This document shows, in pieces, positions 1 to 6,977 of a stretch of 64,000 bases of DNA. Below the pieces are notes generated by a model that saw only the letters and a program-made list of their open reading frames with translations, had not been told where the DNA came from and did not search any database. Both the position numbers and the translations under genes were made by a program. Within the stretch, counting starts at the first letter, position 1; the number at the start of each line of letters is the position of its first letter. Source of the stretch: Alteromonas halophila (GTDB lineage Bacteria > Pseudomonadota > Gammaproteobacteria > Enterobacterales > Alteromonadaceae); contig NZ_BMXP01000002.1 in assembly GCF_014651815.1 (NCBI RefSeq), positions 1 to 64,000 of the forward strand, in the 5' to 3' direction.

Positions 1-114
1 GCTGTGCGTCGTGACATCGAGACGTTTGGCAACATCTGCGACAGAATGACCACGGTCAACAACCTGCTTAACTGCTTCTTGCTTAAATTCTTCGGGGTAG
101 CGTTTTCCGCTCAT
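1..114 (-). mobile_element. IS3-family transposase OrfA, N-terminal part (runs off window)
   Basis: The 38 codons visible read MSGKRYPEEFKQEAVKQ and continue with SVADVAKRLDVTTHS. This is the helix-turn-helix start of IS3-family OrfA (HTH_Tnp_1), the part that binds the element's ends. The gene starts at the ATG complementary to 112-114 and continues leftwards beyond base 1, so OrfB and the far end are not visible. Nothing suggests that this copy is broken. It marks the left edge of an IS-rich island reaching about 4.1 kb. Confidence 0.85.
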
Positions 115-155
115 GAGCACCTCTCTGTTTGAAGTTAGTTTATCTAACTAAGAGG

Positions 156-176
156 TGTCTAGGAAATCAGTGGCAA
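156..176. repeat. Probable terminal inverted repeat of the IS3-type element
   Basis: TGTCTAGGAAATCAGTGGC lies about 40 bases upstream of the OrfA start, where the left end of an IS3-family element is expected, and it begins with the usual TG. A small inverted repeat (GTTAG/CTAAC, 134-148) lies between it and the gene. The partner repeat is outside the window, so the exact end and any target duplication cannot be checked. Confidence 0.4.
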
Positions 177-231
177 TTCAGACATGCTCTGAATGGATAT
201 GAAACTTCCCCCATTTTTATTGCGTAGATGA

Positions 232-486
232 GTTTTTGCAAATGGGCGCAGTGAAGGAGACGAAGTTGTTTTTATAGGAGACATTGGTTTACCTACTGCG
301 TGCGTGTTAGATCCAGAACTCTGGATTTGGGAGTCTAAAACAATTAGTAATGAGGAGAAGTTTTACTTTAACTACAGCGAGGACAACCAAGGAGGGCCAT
401 GGCTATATATTTCAATGGACTCAGGCTTTGAAGGTGTAACGGAAGTTTACTACACAGGACTACGAGTAATTTTCAAAAAATTATAG
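232..486 (+). pseudogene. 3' fragment of an unrecognised protein gene beside the IS end
   Basis: The frame is open from 232 to the TAG ending at 486. It reads plausibly as protein all the way (VVFIGDIGLPTACVLDPELW, later GGPWLYISMDSGFEG and TGLRVIFKKL), but it has no start codon with a ribosome binding site. A TGA at 229-231 closes the frame just inside the flank of the IS end. I read it as the carboxyl end of a gene whose front was lost by IS insertion or deletion. A GTG at 304 could in principle start a 60-residue protein, but the coding-like text continues upstream of it. I do not recognise the family; aromatic-rich acidic small proteins of this type include many immunity proteins, but that is only a hint. 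Confidence 0.4.
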
Positions 487-489
487 TGA

Positions 490-849
490 AACTGCACGAG
501 CCGCGCTCCCATGACGAATATGGATTGGCGAAGTAAATATCCGTTTTCAACTTCTCTGCAACAAGATCATGATCACAGAATTCACTGCCATTATCCATGC
601 GTAGTTTGGCGGGGTAACCCCGCCACGCGACAACGCGTTCCAGCACACGTAGACCCGCTGCGACGGCAGGTTTAAATCAATCTCAATGGCTAACGCTTCA
701 CGGTTGAAGTCATCCACCAGATTAAACGTTCTGACGCGCCTGCCGTATTGCAGGCTTTCACACATAAAGTCCATCGACCAGCCGGTAATGGTTGACCTGA
801 GCCGGAACCGCCAGAGGCTTCGGGGTTCGTGATGTGTACAACAAGACAC
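490..849 (-). pseudogene. Degenerate IS3 OrfB transposase relic, apparently joined to IS30-like sequence
   Basis: Read leftwards, three frames must be combined. One gives KPLAVPAQVNH. The next gives WSMDFMCESLQYGRRVRTF and EALAIEIDLNLP, the DDE integrase core of IS407/IS51-group IS3 transposases. After another frameshift near 660 comes RVLERVVAWRGYPAKLRMDNGSEF. The text then continues as EKLKTDIYFANPYSSWERG, which resembles the IS30-family transposase tail rather than IS3, and it stops near 490. The relic therefore has at least two frameshifts, both ends missing and a possible chimeric junction near 580. It cannot encode a working transposase. Confidence 0.65.
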
Positions 850-892
850 AGCCGTCAGCGTTGAGCGATAAAAGACTGTTTTGATAAAGGTA

Positions 893-934
893 ATGCATTT
901 GCATTGTCATGCATGTCGTATTATATTTATGCAT
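893..934. promoter_or_regulatory. TGCAT-rich repeats upstream of prlF-yhaV (possible autoregulatory operator)
   Basis: ATGCAT occurs at 893-898, 909-914 and 929-934, with TTTGCAT at 898-904, all within 85 bases of the prlF start. Each ATGCAT is itself a palindrome. PrlF is a SpoVT/AbrB-fold DNA-binding antitoxin and the E. coli PrlF-YhaV complex represses its own promoter, so these repeats are the obvious candidate operator. An AT-rich stretch (TATTATATTTAT, 919-930) may contain the -10 element. The assignment is inference from position and repetition. Confidence 0.4.
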
Positions 935-977
935 AACGCGTAGTGAAATTACTATCCTTATTATTCGGAGGTAGCTT

Positions 978-1307
978 ATGGCTAATCTGGCATTAGAGAC
1001 TGAATCAACGCTAACAAATCGTTTTCAAACAACGGTGCCAAGCCCTGTGCGCAAAGCTTTGCACCTTGGAAAAAAAGATAAAATAAAGTATTCAATTCAA
1101 GCTGATGGTAGTGTCTTACTTTCTAAACTCACCGAAGATGAAGCTGATCCTGTATTAGGTGACTTTTTGGCTTTTTTGGAAAATGATATGAAGAAAAATC
1201 CAGCAAAATTGCAGCCATTGGGTGAAGAGCTTAGAAGTAGCGTAAGCAACCTAATAGCTGGTGTTGAATTTGACTTGGATGCGCCTTTGTCAGACGAGGA
1301 TGAATAA
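978..1307 (+). CDS. prlF: Antitoxin PrlF (SohA), type II toxin-antitoxin system
   Basis: This 109-residue protein matches PrlF of E. coli by eye. It has a SpoVT/AbrB-type swapped-hairpin DNA-binding segment (residues about 8-50, TLTNRFQTTVPSPVRKAL) followed by the family C-terminal part (DFLAFLENDMKKNPAKLQPL) and an acidic tail. PrlF binds and neutralises the YhaV ribonuclease and represses the operon. A strong GGAGG (967-971) precedes the ATG. The toxin gene starts two bases after the stop, as expected for a coupled antitoxin-first pair. The region is more AT-rich than the rest of the window, which fits horizontal acquisition. The family call is firm. Confidence 0.9.
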   Translation: MANLALETESTLTNRFQTTVPSPVRKALHLGKKDKIKYSIQADGSVLLSKLTEDEADPVLGDFLAFLENDMKKNPAKLQPLGEELRSSVSNLIAGVEFDLDAPLSDEDE

Positions 1308-1309
1308 AT

Positions 1310-1777
1310 TTGCCAGGAAGTATTCCTATTGTAGTCAATGGATGGACGTTGTACACACATCCGTTGTTTGCCGAGCAGGTCCGGTCTCTTAGCGAGAAAG
1401 TAGAGGCACTTAAAGCAAAAGACCCACAAGGATATAAGACTAAGAATGTGACAAAGCGGTTGGCAGCGATTTACAAGCTCACATTTGAAACTATACCGCA
1501 AGATCCAACAATTCCTGAGTATAGGCAGGGTAAGACGTTAGGCGCGCATAACAAGCACTGGTTCAGGGCGAAATTTTTTCAGCAGTACCGACTGTTTTTT
1601 AGGTATCACGCTAAATCCAAAGTGATTGTTTATGCTTGGGTGAATGATGAAAAAAGTAAACGCGCATATGAAAGCAAAAGTGATGCTTATAAGATCTTCG
1701 CTCAAATGATTGAAACAGGTAATCCTCCTAATGATTGGAATGCCATGCTCAACGAGGCGAAAAAGACTGAGATGTAG
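1310..1777 (+). CDS. yhaV: Toxin YhaV, ribosome-dependent mRNA interferase of the RelE superfamily
   Basis: The 155-residue protein follows E. coli YhaV (154 residues) nearly end to end: VNGWTLYTHPLFAEQV, then KAKDPQGYKTKNVTKRLAAI, the HNKHWFRAKFFQQYRLFFRY core and the VIVYAWVNDEKSKRAYESK segment that carries the basic and aromatic residues of the ribonuclease fold. The start is a TTG at 1310, two bases after the prlF stop; there is no in-frame ATG before the conserved VNGW motif, so translation is probably coupled to prlF. There is no frameshift or truncation, so the pair looks functional in an otherwise decayed neighbourhood. Growth arrest by mRNA cleavage is known for the family, not shown here. 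Confidence 0.9.
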   Translation: MPGSIPIVVNGWTLYTHPLFAEQVRSLSEKVEALKAKDPQGYKTKNVTKRLAAIYKLTFETIPQDPTIPEYRQGKTLGAHNKHWFRAKFFQQYRLFFRYHAKSKVIVYAWVNDEKSKRAYESKSDAYKIFAQMIETGNPPNDWNAMLNEAKKTEM

Positions 1778-1798
1778 CGTAAAAGCTAGTTGATAGTT

Positions 1799-2014
1799 TT
1801 ACGTTAACTGCTTTGATATCCCCTTATCGCCCCCGAGGATCGCGTACAGGGACCGATATAGCCGAATGAATAACACCTGTATCTCATGCTCTTTGCTGCT
1901 TGCACTAAAGCCTTGAGAACGTACCAGCGTTGCACGAGCCTTACTAATAATCGCCGCAGCCTCAGCATCGATGAATCCGAAATATTTGTAGGCATTTTTT
2001 ATAGGCCTTGGAAA
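1799..2014 (-). pseudogene. Relic of a DUF2384 (Xre/MbcA/ParS-type) antitoxin gene
   Basis: The minus-strand frame open from 2014 to a TAA at 1799-1801 reads NAYKYFGFIDAEAAAIISK and then EIQVLFIRLYRSLYAILGGD. It aligns by eye with the intact protein at 42550-42957 of this window (AYEELGLNTAEAAHMLGLSD and QLAFIRFYYQLITVFSGD). The segment around FIRLYRSL is the hallmark of the DUF2384 toxin-binding domain. There is no start codon in this frame, and the carboxyl half after ILGGDKGISKQLT is gone, so it is a remnant. No RES-domain toxin is visible next to it. Confidence 0.45.
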
Positions 2015-2434
2015 CTACCATCTGCCTGTCTACGCATTTTGTATATTTTTATACATCCTGATCGGTTTTCAACGGTTGAACATTTGATCACGCCATGCCA
2101 AATCAGGTCATTCTGACTCAGCGCCGGCGATGGTTTCCTTGTGTCGCAATCTCCATAGTGTGCCATTATCCCGCACAACAAAGTGCATTTAGGCCAACGG
2201 CACACCATAAAGATTGACGCCTTTTTTACCACGGATGTTGACGCTGTAGCCCTCATTTTAATTTTACTTTGCTACGTAACCAGTCGTTTAGTTCCTTTGG
2301 CAAACGAAGACAGTGAAGATTTCTATTTTACTTCTCTGTTTGAAAAACTGATCTCATAGCCGGTATCTCTTGCCGACCAAAAGCCTGAAAATGCGTGGGT
2401 GCAACATCGCACAGCACAAATAGGATGGGTACAA
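2015..2434. other. Intergenic 420 bases, no convincing gene
   Basis: A minus-strand frame of about 85 codons covers part of this stretch (starting near 2256), but its composition (SQNDLIWHGVIKCSTVENRS and similar) matches no family I know, it lacks a ribosome binding site, and it ends in the DUF2384 relic. It is probably decayed DNA between mobile fragments. The last 100 bases must hold the promoter of the peptide gene at 2435. Confidence 0.35.
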
Positions 2435-2623
2435 ATGGATATGTTAACCGAACTGACAGATAAGGATATTGAAGATGTAACAGGCGCAGCGCTGACACTC
2501 AGTTGTTGTTCGTTTGATATTGGTATGATGACGCTAAGCTGGGATGCCTTTAATATCGAAATCGGCGGCGCATTTAATGCGGATTACGGCATGGTTCGCA
2601 GTTCAGCCTACAATCGCCTGTAG
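2435..2623 (+). CDS. Small peptide precursor with a bacteriocin-like leader
   Basis: The 62-residue product starts MDMLTELTDKDIEDVTGA. This fits the leader pattern of double-glycine-type secreted peptides: a hydrophobic/acidic helix with L, E, I and V spaced as in ELxxxEIExVxG, ending in G-A. The presumed core, residues 19-62, is rich in small and aromatic residues (ALTLSCCSFDIGMMTLSWD, IEIGGAFNADYGMV), has a Cys-Cys pair and ends SSAYNRL. ATGs at 2435 and 2441 both fit; AGGA at 2422-2425 is a possible ribosome binding site. The protease-like gene begins 13 bases after the stop. I recognise no precise family. Peptide bacteriocin, signal or modified peptide are all possible; the leader call is inference. 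Confidence 0.5.
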   Translation: MDMLTELTDKDIEDVTGAALTLSCCSFDIGMMTLSWDAFNIEIGGAFNADYGMVRSSAYNRL

Positions 2624-2636
2624 CCCACACTCTACA

Positions 2637-3401
2637 ATGACTGCGCTAATGGCAATGCTAGTATTGTTGACAGTATGGCTGTTGAATTTTGTCCTTTGCC
2701 TAAGCGCAGTTATTTCTCAGTGGCGTCGGAATGGCGGTGAGGTGTTTCTCAGTCTGGTGTTGTTTTTCACCTTGTCGTTCATCATCAGCATGTTTACGCC
2801 AATCACTCAGGTGTGGGTAGATACGCACAATTACGCGGTTATATTCCTGCTCGGCTTTGCTGAAGAGTGTCTTAAAGCCTTTTGTTTACTCTTTTTTTGC
2901 GCAGCTGCGCTGCGGCCGTCAACGTTAATGATGACGCCGATGCTAGCAAGTCCGGTGTGGGCGTTTGCGCTAGTAGTCGGGCTTATTGAAAACACAAGAA
3001 TGTTTGCTGAACCACTCATTGCGACATTCGCCGAATTGCTCTATTTGTCATTGTCTGTCACCGATCTTGGTGGTGCATCTGCCGTTACTTTTTACACGCC
3101 GATGGGTATTGTCATGCTGGCTGTGACGGCGCTGCCGCGCATCATGCTGCATTATGGTTTCGCCTGGTTATTTATTTTTTGTTGGCAAACCCGGCGACCG
3201 CTCTGGTTGCTATTAGTCGCAGGTCTGCATGGCAGCTTCAATATGGCACTGCTATACCTAAACAGTCTCGCAGAAACCCCAACGACGCAAGTGGCGCTCA
3301 TCGCAGCAGCCTTTGTCGCTGCCTGTTGCCTGCTCTATCCGACGCTGCGTTATATAAGAAAGCCGCACCTTGGGCGACGCCAGATAGGCCTTAGTCGATA
3401 A
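2637..3401 (+). CDS. PrsW-like intramembrane metalloprotease family protein
   Basis: With the ATG at 2637 the protein has 254 residues and about seven to eight hydrophobic segments. The family signature is in place: EECLK (residues 76-80), GLIENTR (115-121), a membrane histidine in MLHYGFAW (172) and HGSFN (198-202), together the EExxK / EN / H / HxxxN ligand set of PrsW proteases. PrsW cleaves an anti-sigma factor in Bacillus; related membrane proteases occur as maturation or immunity proteins in bacteriocin loci. Here it follows a leader-type peptide gene by 13 bases, so peptide processing or self-immunity is the natural guess. The frame extends upstream to 2544, but that part lies inside the peptide gene. 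No clear Shine-Dalgarno is seen, so it is perhaps coupled. Confidence 0.65.
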   Translation: MTALMAMLVLLTVWLLNFVLCLSAVISQWRRNGGEVFLSLVLFFTLSFIISMFTPITQVWVDTHNYAVIFLLGFAEECLKAFCLLFFCAAALRPSTLMMTPMLASPVWAFALVVGLIENTRMFAEPLIATFAELLYLSLSVTDLGGASAVTFYTPMGIVMLAVTALPRIMLHYGFAWLFIFCWQTRRPLWLLLVAGLHGSFNMALLYLNSLAETPTTQVALIAAAFVAACCLLYPTLRYIRKPHLGRRQIGLSR

Positions 3402-3455
3402 CTGCTGAATGCGAAACCGCTCTACGTGTTTGTCCTGTCGTGGTACCTGACCTGC

Positions 3456-4010
3456 TCATTGCTTTACTGTGCCGAAGGGATGCTCGACGGTTTGTTGCCT
3501 TAAAGTCATTGCGTTTGGCATATTTTTATAAGCTTGGGCAACCCGCTCAACATGGTCCTCATCATCGAGCCTACGGATCCTTCTCCCTGCTGTTGAAGTT
3601 GTGCACCGTGATTTTATAGCACAACTTTTGCAGGCCATGGCCGACATGTAAGCGCGTAGCGGTTTACCTTTGTCAGTTGAAACAAAGCTAAACGGGATGT
3701 CTTTGCCAGCAGGACATTCATAGACATCTTTCTCTTTGTTATAAACAAAGTCTTCTTTGGTAAATAGTCCCTTGCTTCGATTGGCCGAAGTACGAATTTT
3801 CGGAACAATTGCCGTAACACCTGATTCGTGAACAGTCTTAAAACTCGAGCTGTCGTCGTAACCTCTGTCTGCAAGAATGGTAATGTCTTGTTTACCTACT
3901 ACTTGTTGCACATGTTGGCTCATGAGGACAAGCTGATGCCTGTCACTTGGGTTGTTCGTCACATAATGTGCAAGTATCAGGTGGTGCTTGGTGTGACCCT
4001 CGCGTGCGGA
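3456..4010 (-). pseudogene. IS1182-family transposase relic
   Basis: The readable text runs from HHLILAHYVTNNPSDRHQL through ITILADRGYDDSS, the KDVYECPAGKDI zinc-binding segment, CKSCAIKSRCT and the carboxyl motif QQTVEHPFGTVKQ. These are the middle and end of IS1182-type DDE transposases (YECP, CxxC...C and VEHPFG). The first 250 or so residues, with the first catalytic aspartate, are missing, and the frame stops right after VEHPFGTVKQ instead of running on for some 80 more residues. Both ends are therefore lost. It separates the peptide/PrsW pair from the phosphonate locus and marks the right edge of the mobile-DNA island. Confidence 0.85.
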
Positions 4011-4096
4011 GGGTGACGAACTGGTTCCGGCACGAACGAGGCCGCTTTTGCTATTTCAGTATTGAGTAATGCCGTGTCGGCGATAGCCTTTAATGC

Positions 4097-4999
4097 TTAC
4101 ACCTCATTCACCAACCACTTAATCACATTGCCAATAGCGTACGTTGAGTGGTAGTTGGAACACAGGGTATAGCCACGATCTGGCGATTTAAGAACCGGTC
4201 CTAAAGGAATGAGTTTTCCATCTTCAATAAACGACGTAATTAAGCCTTTCCATCCCAGGCATAAGCCCTGGCCCGCTACGGCCGCCTCAACAATTAAGGG
4301 GAAATTGTTATAGCGAAATCCAATGGGATTCGTTGGCGGTTTAATGTTTACGCCCTTCGACCAGCTTTTCCAGTTTGGCCAGCGCGGATCATCAACGTCC
4401 TTGTGCAGTAACGGAAGGCCGTTTAAATCGGAAAGCTGTTGTCCCGCTTTCAGGCCTAATTTATTGGCAAGAGCAGGCGAGCAAACAGGGAACACTTCTT
4501 CCTCAATCATCATGTGCTCAAATTCGTACTTACCGGCCACGCTGGAATAATGAAAAACAATATCGGCCTGCGAAGCAATAAGGTCAGACAAGCTGTTTGT
4601 TGGCTGTATTTCAAATAAATAATCGGGAAAAGCCTGTTGTAAGCGCTGCAACCTGGGCATCAGCCAGTGAAAGGCAAAACCAAAATAGGCACTGATCGAT
4701 ATCTTGGTTCTGAAGTCGTTGAAATCATGCCTGGCGCGATCTGTTGCCCGTAAAATAGTCGCCAGTGAGCGTTCAATTTCATTATGATATTTTGTGCCTT
4801 CCAGCGTGGGGGTTGTTGGCTTGTTTTCCCGGTTAATCAATACCCCACCCAATACCTCTTCTAACGCCCTTATCCTCTGTGATACAAGGGGTTGGCTAAT
4901 ACCCAGCTCTTCAGCTGCAAGCGTCATAGAACCATGTTTAACGGTGGCATCAAAGGCAATAAGGCTGTGCAGTGTGGGTGACTCGTTGCGTTGCTTCAT
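4097..4999 (-). CDS. LysR-family transcriptional regulator, likely regulator of the tmpAB genes
   Basis: The 300-residue protein has the LysR winged helix-turn-helix at residues 10-70 (LIAFDATVKHGSMTLAAEEL, SQPLVSQRIRALEEVLGG) and a periplasmic-binding-like effector domain from about 95 to the end. It is encoded divergently from tmpA with about 100 bases between the starts, the usual arrangement for a LysR protein that controls its neighbour and itself. In the effector domain the WRxLPLLH-like region and GQGLCLGWKGL are typical of the GcvA/AmpR-like branch. The co-inducer is probably the phosphonate or a breakdown product, but that is inference from position. Confidence 0.85.
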   Translation of the reverse strand: MKQRNESPTLHSLIAFDATVKHGSMTLAAEELGISQPLVSQRIRALEEVLGGVLINRENKPTTPTLEGTKYHNEIERSLATILRATDRARHDFNDFRTKISISAYFGFAFHWLMPRLQRLQQAFPDYLFEIQPTNSLSDLIASQADIVFHYSSVAGKYEFEHMMIEEEVFPVCSPALANKLGLKAGQQLSDLNGLPLLHKDVDDPRWPNWKSWSKGVNIKPPTNPIGFRYNNFPLIVEAAVAGQGLCLGWKGLITSFIEDGKLIPLGPVLKSPDRGYTLCSNYHSTYAIGNVIKWLVNEV

Positions 5000-5098
5000 A
5001 ATGAATTTGCATGTTTTCCATAAGCCTTAGCGGGTGTTGTGCTAATGCGAATTGCTAGATACTCGCAGCCTGACACTTCACAGAGGTAAAATCAAAAG

Positions 5099-6223
5099 GT
5101 GCAACAGATTCAAACACTCAATTACCGCATAGATGAGCAACACGCGCGCGTTCTGGCTTTTATCGATGGTCAGGAGATTGCGTTACCTGCACTGTGGCTG
5201 CGGGAGCGTTGCCAGGACAGTGAAAATGTTGATGAGACCACCAGGCACCGCCTGTTTGATCCGCATCAGTTAGAGGCTGATCTGGCACTCACGCACGTGG
5301 AAAAGAAAGGTGAGATGCAGGCAAGTTTAACCTTTAGCGACGGTTACAGCGGCGATTACGATCTGAGTCGGTTTAATGCCGATTTCGATTACCTTGACGG
5401 TGCGCCAGTGCCCAGGCCCTGGAAAAGCGATATTGATAAAGCCGTTTTTCACGTGGATTATCACGCACTGCACACCGATAAAGGTCTTATTAAGGGCATC
5501 GAAAAATTTCTGACCTACGGGGTTATCATTGTTGATAATGTGCCGCAAAACCTTGATGCGACGATTGAGGTAGCAGAAATTTTTGGTCATGTAAGAGAAA
5601 CCAATTTCGGTAAGTCTTTTGAAGTGTACTCGCGCCCAAATTCAAGCGACTTAGCCTATCGGTCTGTGCCGCTTGGCCCTCACACCGACAACCCCTACCG
5701 CGATCCTATGCCCGGCATTCAGTTATTACACTGTTTGCAAAACCAGGCGGGAGAAGGGTTATCAACGCTGGTCGATAGCCTGTCGGTATTGAAGCAGCTA
5801 AAACACGAGTTACCCGACGGTTACAAAATGCTTTGCGAAATCCCCGTGCGCTTCAGACATTTCGACAGCGACGTCGATTTAGTGGAACGTCGAACCATTA
5901 TTGAGTCTGATGCATCGGGGAATGTCACGGGTATTGCCTACAGCCCCCGGCTGGATCATTTACCGCTGCTTAATGATGATGACCTCATCACCTTTCATAC
6001 AGCGCGTAAGCGATTAGGACAATTGCTGAGTTCGCCAGAGTTTGAGTGGAAGTTTTGTTTACAGCCTGGCCAACTGCAAATGTTTCACAACACGCGTGTT
6101 TTACATGGCAGAACAGGCTTCGATCCCAACAAAGGGCTGCGGCACTTACACGGTGCGTATATTGATTACGATGCACCGAAAGGCCGCTACAAGCTGTTAA
6201 AACAAAAAATGCGTGCGCAGTAA
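5099..6223 (+). CDS. tmpA: TmpA-like Fe(II)/2-oxoglutarate dioxygenase (gamma-butyrobetaine hydroxylase family)
   Basis: The 374-residue protein has the two-domain layout of gamma-butyrobetaine hydroxylases: an N-terminal domain (residues 10-100, with LPALWLRERCQD) and a TauD-like double-stranded beta-helix with the iron ligands His195, Asp197 (GPHTDNPYRD) and His336 (NTRVLHGRTGF). GBBH itself hydroxylates gamma-butyrobetaine to carnitine. The neighbour decides the call: an HD-domain oxygenase of PhnZ/TmpB type follows directly, and GBBH-like TmpA with TmpB degrades (2-trimethylaminoethyl)phosphonate by C1 hydroxylation followed by C-P cleavage. The start is a GTG at 5099 with AGAGG upstream. 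Its stop overlaps a possible ATG of the next gene, indicating one transcript. A plain GBBH is the alternative. Confidence 0.75.
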   Translation: MQQIQTLNYRIDEQHARVLAFIDGQEIALPALWLRERCQDSENVDETTRHRLFDPHQLEADLALTHVEKKGEMQASLTFSDGYSGDYDLSRFNADFDYLDGAPVPRPWKSDIDKAVFHVDYHALHTDKGLIKGIEKFLTYGVIIVDNVPQNLDATIEVAEIFGHVRETNFGKSFEVYSRPNSSDLAYRSVPLGPHTDNPYRDPMPGIQLLHCLQNQAGEGLSTLVDSLSVLKQLKHELPDGYKMLCEIPVRFRHFDSDVDLVERRTIIESDASGNVTGIAYSPRLDHLPLLNDDDLITFHTARKRLGQLLSSPEFEWKFCLQPGQLQMFHNTRVLHGRTGFDPNKGLRHLHGAYIDYDAPKGRYKLLKQKMRAQ

Positions 6224-6234
6224 TGGGAGGTAAT

Positions 6235-6858
6235 ATGGAAACGGTATCATTTACGCAAATGAAAGACGGTACCAAAGAAGAGTACCTATTTCTGAATAAG
6301 CACGAGGAAGCCTTTGCGAAAGGTCTGCCAGACCGAATTCTGCACGCCCTCAAGCAACTGGAAAACACGCTGTCTGGTTATCAGGTCTCGCGTCTGGAGC
6401 ATTCATTACAGTCGGCGACGCGGGCTGAAGCAGATGGCGCTGATGATGAACTGGTGGTGGCGGCGCTGGTGCATGACTTAGGCGACGATTTAGCACCCCA
6501 TAATCATGCGCAATTTGCGGCGGCCATTTTACGCCCTTATGTCAGGCCAGAGGTCACCTGGATCATCAATCAGCATGGGCTATTTCAGAATGTCTACTAT
6601 GCTCACCATCTCGACGGCGATCCGAACGAGCGTGACTACTTAAAAGACCACCCCTGGTATCAGTCGTGTGTGGATTTTTGTGAAAAATGGGATCAGGCAT
6701 CGTTTGACCCTGATTATCCCACCAAGCCTCTGTCTCACTTCGAGCCATTGGTGCGCCGCATTTTCACGCGCCCTGCGTTTGATCCCAAATATGTGGGTAA
6801 CCAAACCATGGGAAAAAGCGCTGTCGACATTGCGATGTCCGGGCAGGAAAACGCATAA
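6235..6858 (+). CDS. tmpB: TmpB/PhnZ-like HD-domain mixed-valent diiron oxygenase
   Basis: The 207-residue protein is an HD-domain protein of the PhnZ/TmpB group. Metal ligands can be placed at LEHSLQ (His about 56), VHDLGDD (about 80-86), the downstream histidines in the HNH and NQHGLF segments, and the aspartate in CEKWDQAS. PhnZ and TmpB use a diiron centre and O2 to cleave the C-P bond of a 1-hydroxyalkylphosphonate, giving phosphate and a carboxylate (glycine betaine in the TmpB case). ATGs at 6223 and 6235 are possible; GGGAGG at 6225-6230 favours 6235. It is coupled to tmpA. No phosphonate transporter or C-P lyase gene is nearby. Confidence 0.75.
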   Translation: METVSFTQMKDGTKEEYLFLNKHEEAFAKGLPDRILHALKQLENTLSGYQVSRLEHSLQSATRAEADGADDELVVAALVHDLGDDLAPHNHAQFAAAILRPYVRPEVTWIINQHGLFQNVYYAHHLDGDPNERDYLKDHPWYQSCVDFCEKWDQASFDPDYPTKPLSHFEPLVRRIFTRPAFDPKYVGNQTMGKSAVDIAMSGQENA

Positions 6859-6885
6859 CCCAGCAGGCCACGGTTCGCGCTTCAG

Positions 6886-6911
6886 GACACCACCGCCTGC
6901 GCGGTGGTGTC
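6886..6911. terminator. Strong hairpin between the tmpB and DUF1499 genes
   Basis: GACACCACCGC and GCGGTGGTGTC form a perfect 11-base stem with a four-base loop, placed between two convergent genes. There is no T-run on either side, so it may be a transcript end stabiliser or weak bidirectional terminator rather than a classic intrinsic one. Confidence 0.45.
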
Positions 6912-6977
6912 AACCCGCCTGCCTGAGCATCGTCAGCAAGTCAGTCAGTTACTATTGATTAGGCGGCGTTATACGCA

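Noticed and set aside
1999-2256. Minus-strand frame of 85 codons
   Set aside because: No ribosome binding site, no family resemblance, runs into the DUF2384 relic in another frame.
5988-6368. Long minus-strand frame opposite tmpA/tmpB
   Set aside because: A shadow of two well-supported genes; low-complexity translation with no family match.
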